NCBI GenBank assembly: GCA_964353255.1
Contig: CAYGVJ010000054.1
Span: forward strand, 1-33,899
Direction of reading: 5' to 3'
Length of the DNA stretch: 33,899 nt
Source: VFZS01 sp964353255
GTDB taxonomy: Bacteria; Acidobacteriota; Terriglobia; Bryobacterales; Bryobacteraceae
The translations under genes and the position numbers were made by a program. The stretch's first letter is position 1. Every line of letters begins with the position of its first letter. A model generated the notes under the pieces. That model was not told the origin of the DNA, made no database searches, and worked only from the letters and a program-made list of their open reading frames with translations. Shown here piece after piece: positions 31,804 to 33,899 of this stretch.

Positions 31804-33014
31804 AGTTTCCGACCCGGCGCCGCCGCCGCACTCCTGGCTGTGCCCAGACGGTTCACCAGCTCGCGGGCCGCCTCGCGCGCTTCCCGGTCGCTTTCCATTA
31901 TCTCATCCAGGGACGACACTTGCCTAACCGGGACTCGGGAGAGCGTCTCTTCCACCACTTGGGCGATGGCGGGGAATGGAATCCGCTCCTGCAGGAAGGC
32001 TTCTACAGCTATCTCATCGGCCGCATTCAAGGTGCAGGTGGACGAACCGCCGGCCCGCTGCGCGGCATAGGCCAGCTTCAGCAAGCGGAACTTCTCGAAA
32101 TCCGGCGGGCGGAACTCCCAGGTACGGCTGGTTTGCCATTCCAGCCTGGGCACTGCGGCCGGGGCTCTCTCTGGGTAGGCCAGCGCGTACTGGATGGGCA
32201 TCCGCATGTCGGTGGCGGAGATCTGGGCGATGACGCTGCCGTCCTGGAACTCCACCATAGCGTGAACGGAGGACTGCGGATGAATGACCACCTCGACCTC
32301 CGAGGGGGACAGGCCGAACAGCCAGCAGGCTTCGATGACCTCGAAGCCCTTGTTCATCAGGGTCGCCGAGTCGATGGTGATGCGTTTGCCCATCCTCCAA
32401 GTTGGATGATTCAAGGCCGCGGCCGGCGTCACGGAAGCCAGCGCCTCCACCGGGGTTTCCCGGAACGGTCCCCCGGAGGCCGTCAGAATCACCCGGACGA
32501 CCTCACTGCGCCGCCCGGCGCGCAGGCACTGGTGCACCCCATTGTGCTCGCTATCCACCGGGATCAGCTCCGCGCCGGCGGCGCGCGCCGCCTCGGTCAC
32601 GACCTGTCCACCCACCACCAGCGTTTCTTTGCTGGCCAGCCCGATGGTCTTGCCCAGCCGGGCGGCTTCGTAGGTGGCCTCCAGACCTGCGACCCCGACG
32701 ATGGCCGACATCACGAAATCGACTTCCGGAGCGCGCGCCACTTCCCTGCGCGCCGGCGCACCGTGGCCCAGTTCCGGCCAGGCCGCCCTGGGCAACCCCA
32801 AAGCTTCGAGCCTCTGGACGAGATTGGCCTCGGCCTCGGGGGTAGCCACCACGGCCAGGCGAGGCCGAAACTCCAGGATCTGGTTCGCCAGCAGGTCCAC
32901 GTTCCAGCCGGCCGCGAGCGCCCAGACGCAGTACCGCCCGGGGTCGCGCCGAGCCACGTCCAGAGTGCTCGTACCGATCGAGCCGGTCGAACCCAGAATG
33001 GCCAGTTTCTTCAT
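31797..33014 (-). CDS. dxr: 1-deoxy-D-xylulose 5-phosphate reductoisomerase
   Basis: DXR converts DXP to 2-C-methyl-D-erythritol 4-phosphate with NADPH, the committed step of the MEP isoprenoid pathway, in the cytoplasm. The 405-residue protein starts MKKLAILGSTGSIGTSTLDVARR (NADPH-binding motif). It has LASKETLVVGG, the metal and substrate residues in PVDSEHNGVHQCL, ASGGPFRE, and the LNHPTWRMGKRITIDSATLMNKGFEVIEACWLF stretch typical of the family, then IHPQSSVHAMVEFQDGS. Length is normal. It is directly followed by rseP. The gene supplies undecaprenyl and other isoprenoids used as carriers for envelope glycans. Confidence 0.97.
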   Translation of the reverse strand: MKKLAILGSTGSIGTSTLDVARRDPGRYCVWALAAGWNVDLLANQILEFRPRLAVVATPEAEANLVQRLEALGLPRAAWPELGHGAPARREVARAPEVDFVMSAIVGVAGLEATYEAARLGKTIGLASKETLVVGGQVVTEAARAAGAELIPVDSEHNGVHQCLRAGRRSEVVRVILTASGGPFRETPVEALASVTPAAALNHPTWRMGKRITIDSATLMNKGFEVIEACWLFGLSPSEVEVVIHPQSSVHAMVEFQDGSVIAQISATDMRMPIQYALAYPERAPAAVPRLEWQTSRTWEFRPPDFEKFRLLKLAYAAQRAGGSSTCTLNAADEIAVEAFLQERIPFPAIAQVVEETLSRVPVRQVSSLDEIMESDREAREAARELVNRLGTARSAAAAPGRKLW

Positions 33015-33369
33015 GCGCGGCGCTTAGCCGGAGCAGAAGCCACTAGCATAGCGCGAAGCCGCAGGCAGAATCGCCAGCCAGCCTGGGAAAATCGTCTTCT
33101 ACCGAAGTCCGGAGCGCCTGACAGGTTTTGAGGGGTGCCGGGGAGGATTGCTTCAGGGGTCTTGTTTGTAAGAGGTTAGTCTCGCTTTGGTGGGAGTTGC
33201 CTCCCCGGCTTACTTCCAATAATAGAACATCCTGGTCCGGATTGCAACAAAAATCTGTATATCCGCTCAGGAGTGCCTCACCCGGAGGCCGGCCCAGACG
33301 CGAGTCGAAAGCACCGTCCCCTCGTGGAACGCCCGTAAGAGATTGGAAAGAAAGGGGTTCTGTCTCACC
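33015..33369. other. Intergenic region with no recognised gene
   Basis: These 355 bp between the transketolase-like gene's stop and the dxr start hold no convincing frame. A stretch at about 33160-33260 is more AT-rich than the surroundings. A TATGCT box on the minus strand (33050-33045) could be the -10 of dxr, but no good -35 accompanies it. I see no tRNA or clear terminator. Confidence 0.5.
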
Positions 33370-33899
33370 CTATCGCAGATTCGAGATGATCTTGTCCCTG
33401 AGCCCGGCCGGGTCGAAGCCGGCATGGGCGTAGATCTCATCCGGCTTGCCCGATCTGCTGAACTGATCCATCCCGAAGACGCGCCTTGGGTAGTCCGGCG
33501 GTAGTAGGAAGGGGTACAGGAACCCCGGCCAGCCATTGTGCAGCGCGATGACGTACTGCCGCTCCTCATCCGAGAGGATCTCCTGCGCTTTCAGCGGATT
33601 CTGCTCCCGAAGCTCTTCATAAAGCTGGGGCGATGTGACGGCGATGATCTTCACGTCCGCCACGCTCTCAATTTCCGGAAGAGCCTGGAGGACATTTGCC
33701 ATCACCTGCCCGCCGCTGATGGCCAACACCAGTGGCCGCTTGCCGTTGCCTTGGAACGGCCTGAAGACATAAGCGCCGTGGATGGCTTCCCTGGCGGTCG
33801 GCACGCCGTTGCCCCGCCTCAGCACCGGCACCGGCGGGCGAACGACGCTGAACACCACCGGCTCGCCGCGCTGGGCGGCATAGAAGAGCATCTCGACGG
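33370..33899 (-). CDS. Transketolase-family protein, C-terminal part (runs off right edge)
   Basis: The frame is open through the right edge (the residues before MLFYAAQRGEP read VE), so the true start is outside the window. The 175 or so residues fit the end of the pyrimidine-binding domain and the C-terminal domain of transketolase or the E1 dehydrogenase group: RPLVLAISGGQVMANVLQAL, IIAVTSPQLYEEL, and the closing RRVFGMDQFSRSGKPDEIYAHAGFDPAGLRDKI, which resembles the transketolase C-terminus FGASGKPDELYKHFG. These thiamine-diphosphate enzymes transfer two-carbon units, or decarboxylate 2-oxo acids. Catalytic residues lie in the missing part, so the exact member cannot be told. Confidence 0.8.
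   Translation of the reverse strand, partial: VEMLFYAAQRGEPVVFSVVRPPVPVLRRGNGVPTAREAIHGAYVFRPFQGNGKRPLVLAISGGQVMANVLQALPEIESVADVKIIAVTSPQLYEELREQNPLKAQEILSDEERQYVIALHNGWPGFLYPFLLPPDYPRRVFGMDQFSRSGKPDEIYAHAGFDPAGLRDKIISNLR

Overview
The window is GC-rich, densely coded bacterial DNA. It most resembles a member of the Acidobacteriota, probably the Bryobacterales/Solibacter group. Supporting signs are a TIGR03437-type domain (typical of Solibacterales secreted proteins), several Tat-type 'RR' leader peptides, a NIPSNAP protein, a YVTN-propeller phosphoesterase, and many small palindromic repeats built on a GACAGGCG...CGCCTGTC hairpin. A run of 100 Ns (30361-30460) shows that this is a draft or metagenome assembly. 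This taxonomic call is inference from gene families; no rRNA or tRNA gene was seen.

Layout. 1-935 (minus strand): the start of a Tat-exported alpha-hydroxy-acid oxidase that runs off the left edge, then a membrane-tethered LuxR-type regulator. 936-1276: a hairpin-rich intergenic region. 1277-3426 (plus): two secreted proteins of unknown function; the second looks like a degenerate zincin with an internal Tat signal. 3602-4129: a ribbon-helix-helix gene with a small partner and an inverted repeat at its start codon. 4303-6942: a MacA-like adaptor and a MacB-like permease with no ATPase beside them. 6956-7503: a RelE/ParE-like toxin with a Phd-like antitoxin. 7591-7721: a composite palindromic element. 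7737-10973 (minus): zinc ribbon, TPR protein, YvcK-like protein and GlmU in a compact operon. 11038-12211: a PhzF-family enzyme and a small hypothetical protein, separated by a MITE-like inverted repeat. 12313-16479: divergent secreted genes, a glycoside-hydrolase-like/TIGR03437/ILEI fusion and a matrixin-like metalloprotease. 16489-17796: purA.

17845-24678 holds the most unusual cluster. On the plus strand are an all-helical hypothetical protein and an HPr-kinase-like P-loop protein. On the minus strand, converging on them, are two GT4-like glycosyltransferases, a nucleotidyltransferase-like protein and a GT2 glycosyltransferase split into two overlapping frames. Together these suggest synthesis or modification of a surface glycan with a phosphorylation or nucleotidylation step, but no substrate can be named.

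24794-29992: a propeller/phosphoesterase protein divergent from a NIPSNAP protein, and a hybrid histidine kinase. 29993-30489: a repeat region with 68-bp tandem units around the assembly gap. 30490-33014: rseP and dxr, a conserved envelope/isoprenoid pair. The right edge holds the C-terminal part of a transketolase-like protein. Housekeeping genes (glmU, purA, dxr, rseP) are thus interleaved with exported hydrolases, two toxin-antitoxin-like pairs and small mobile repeats.
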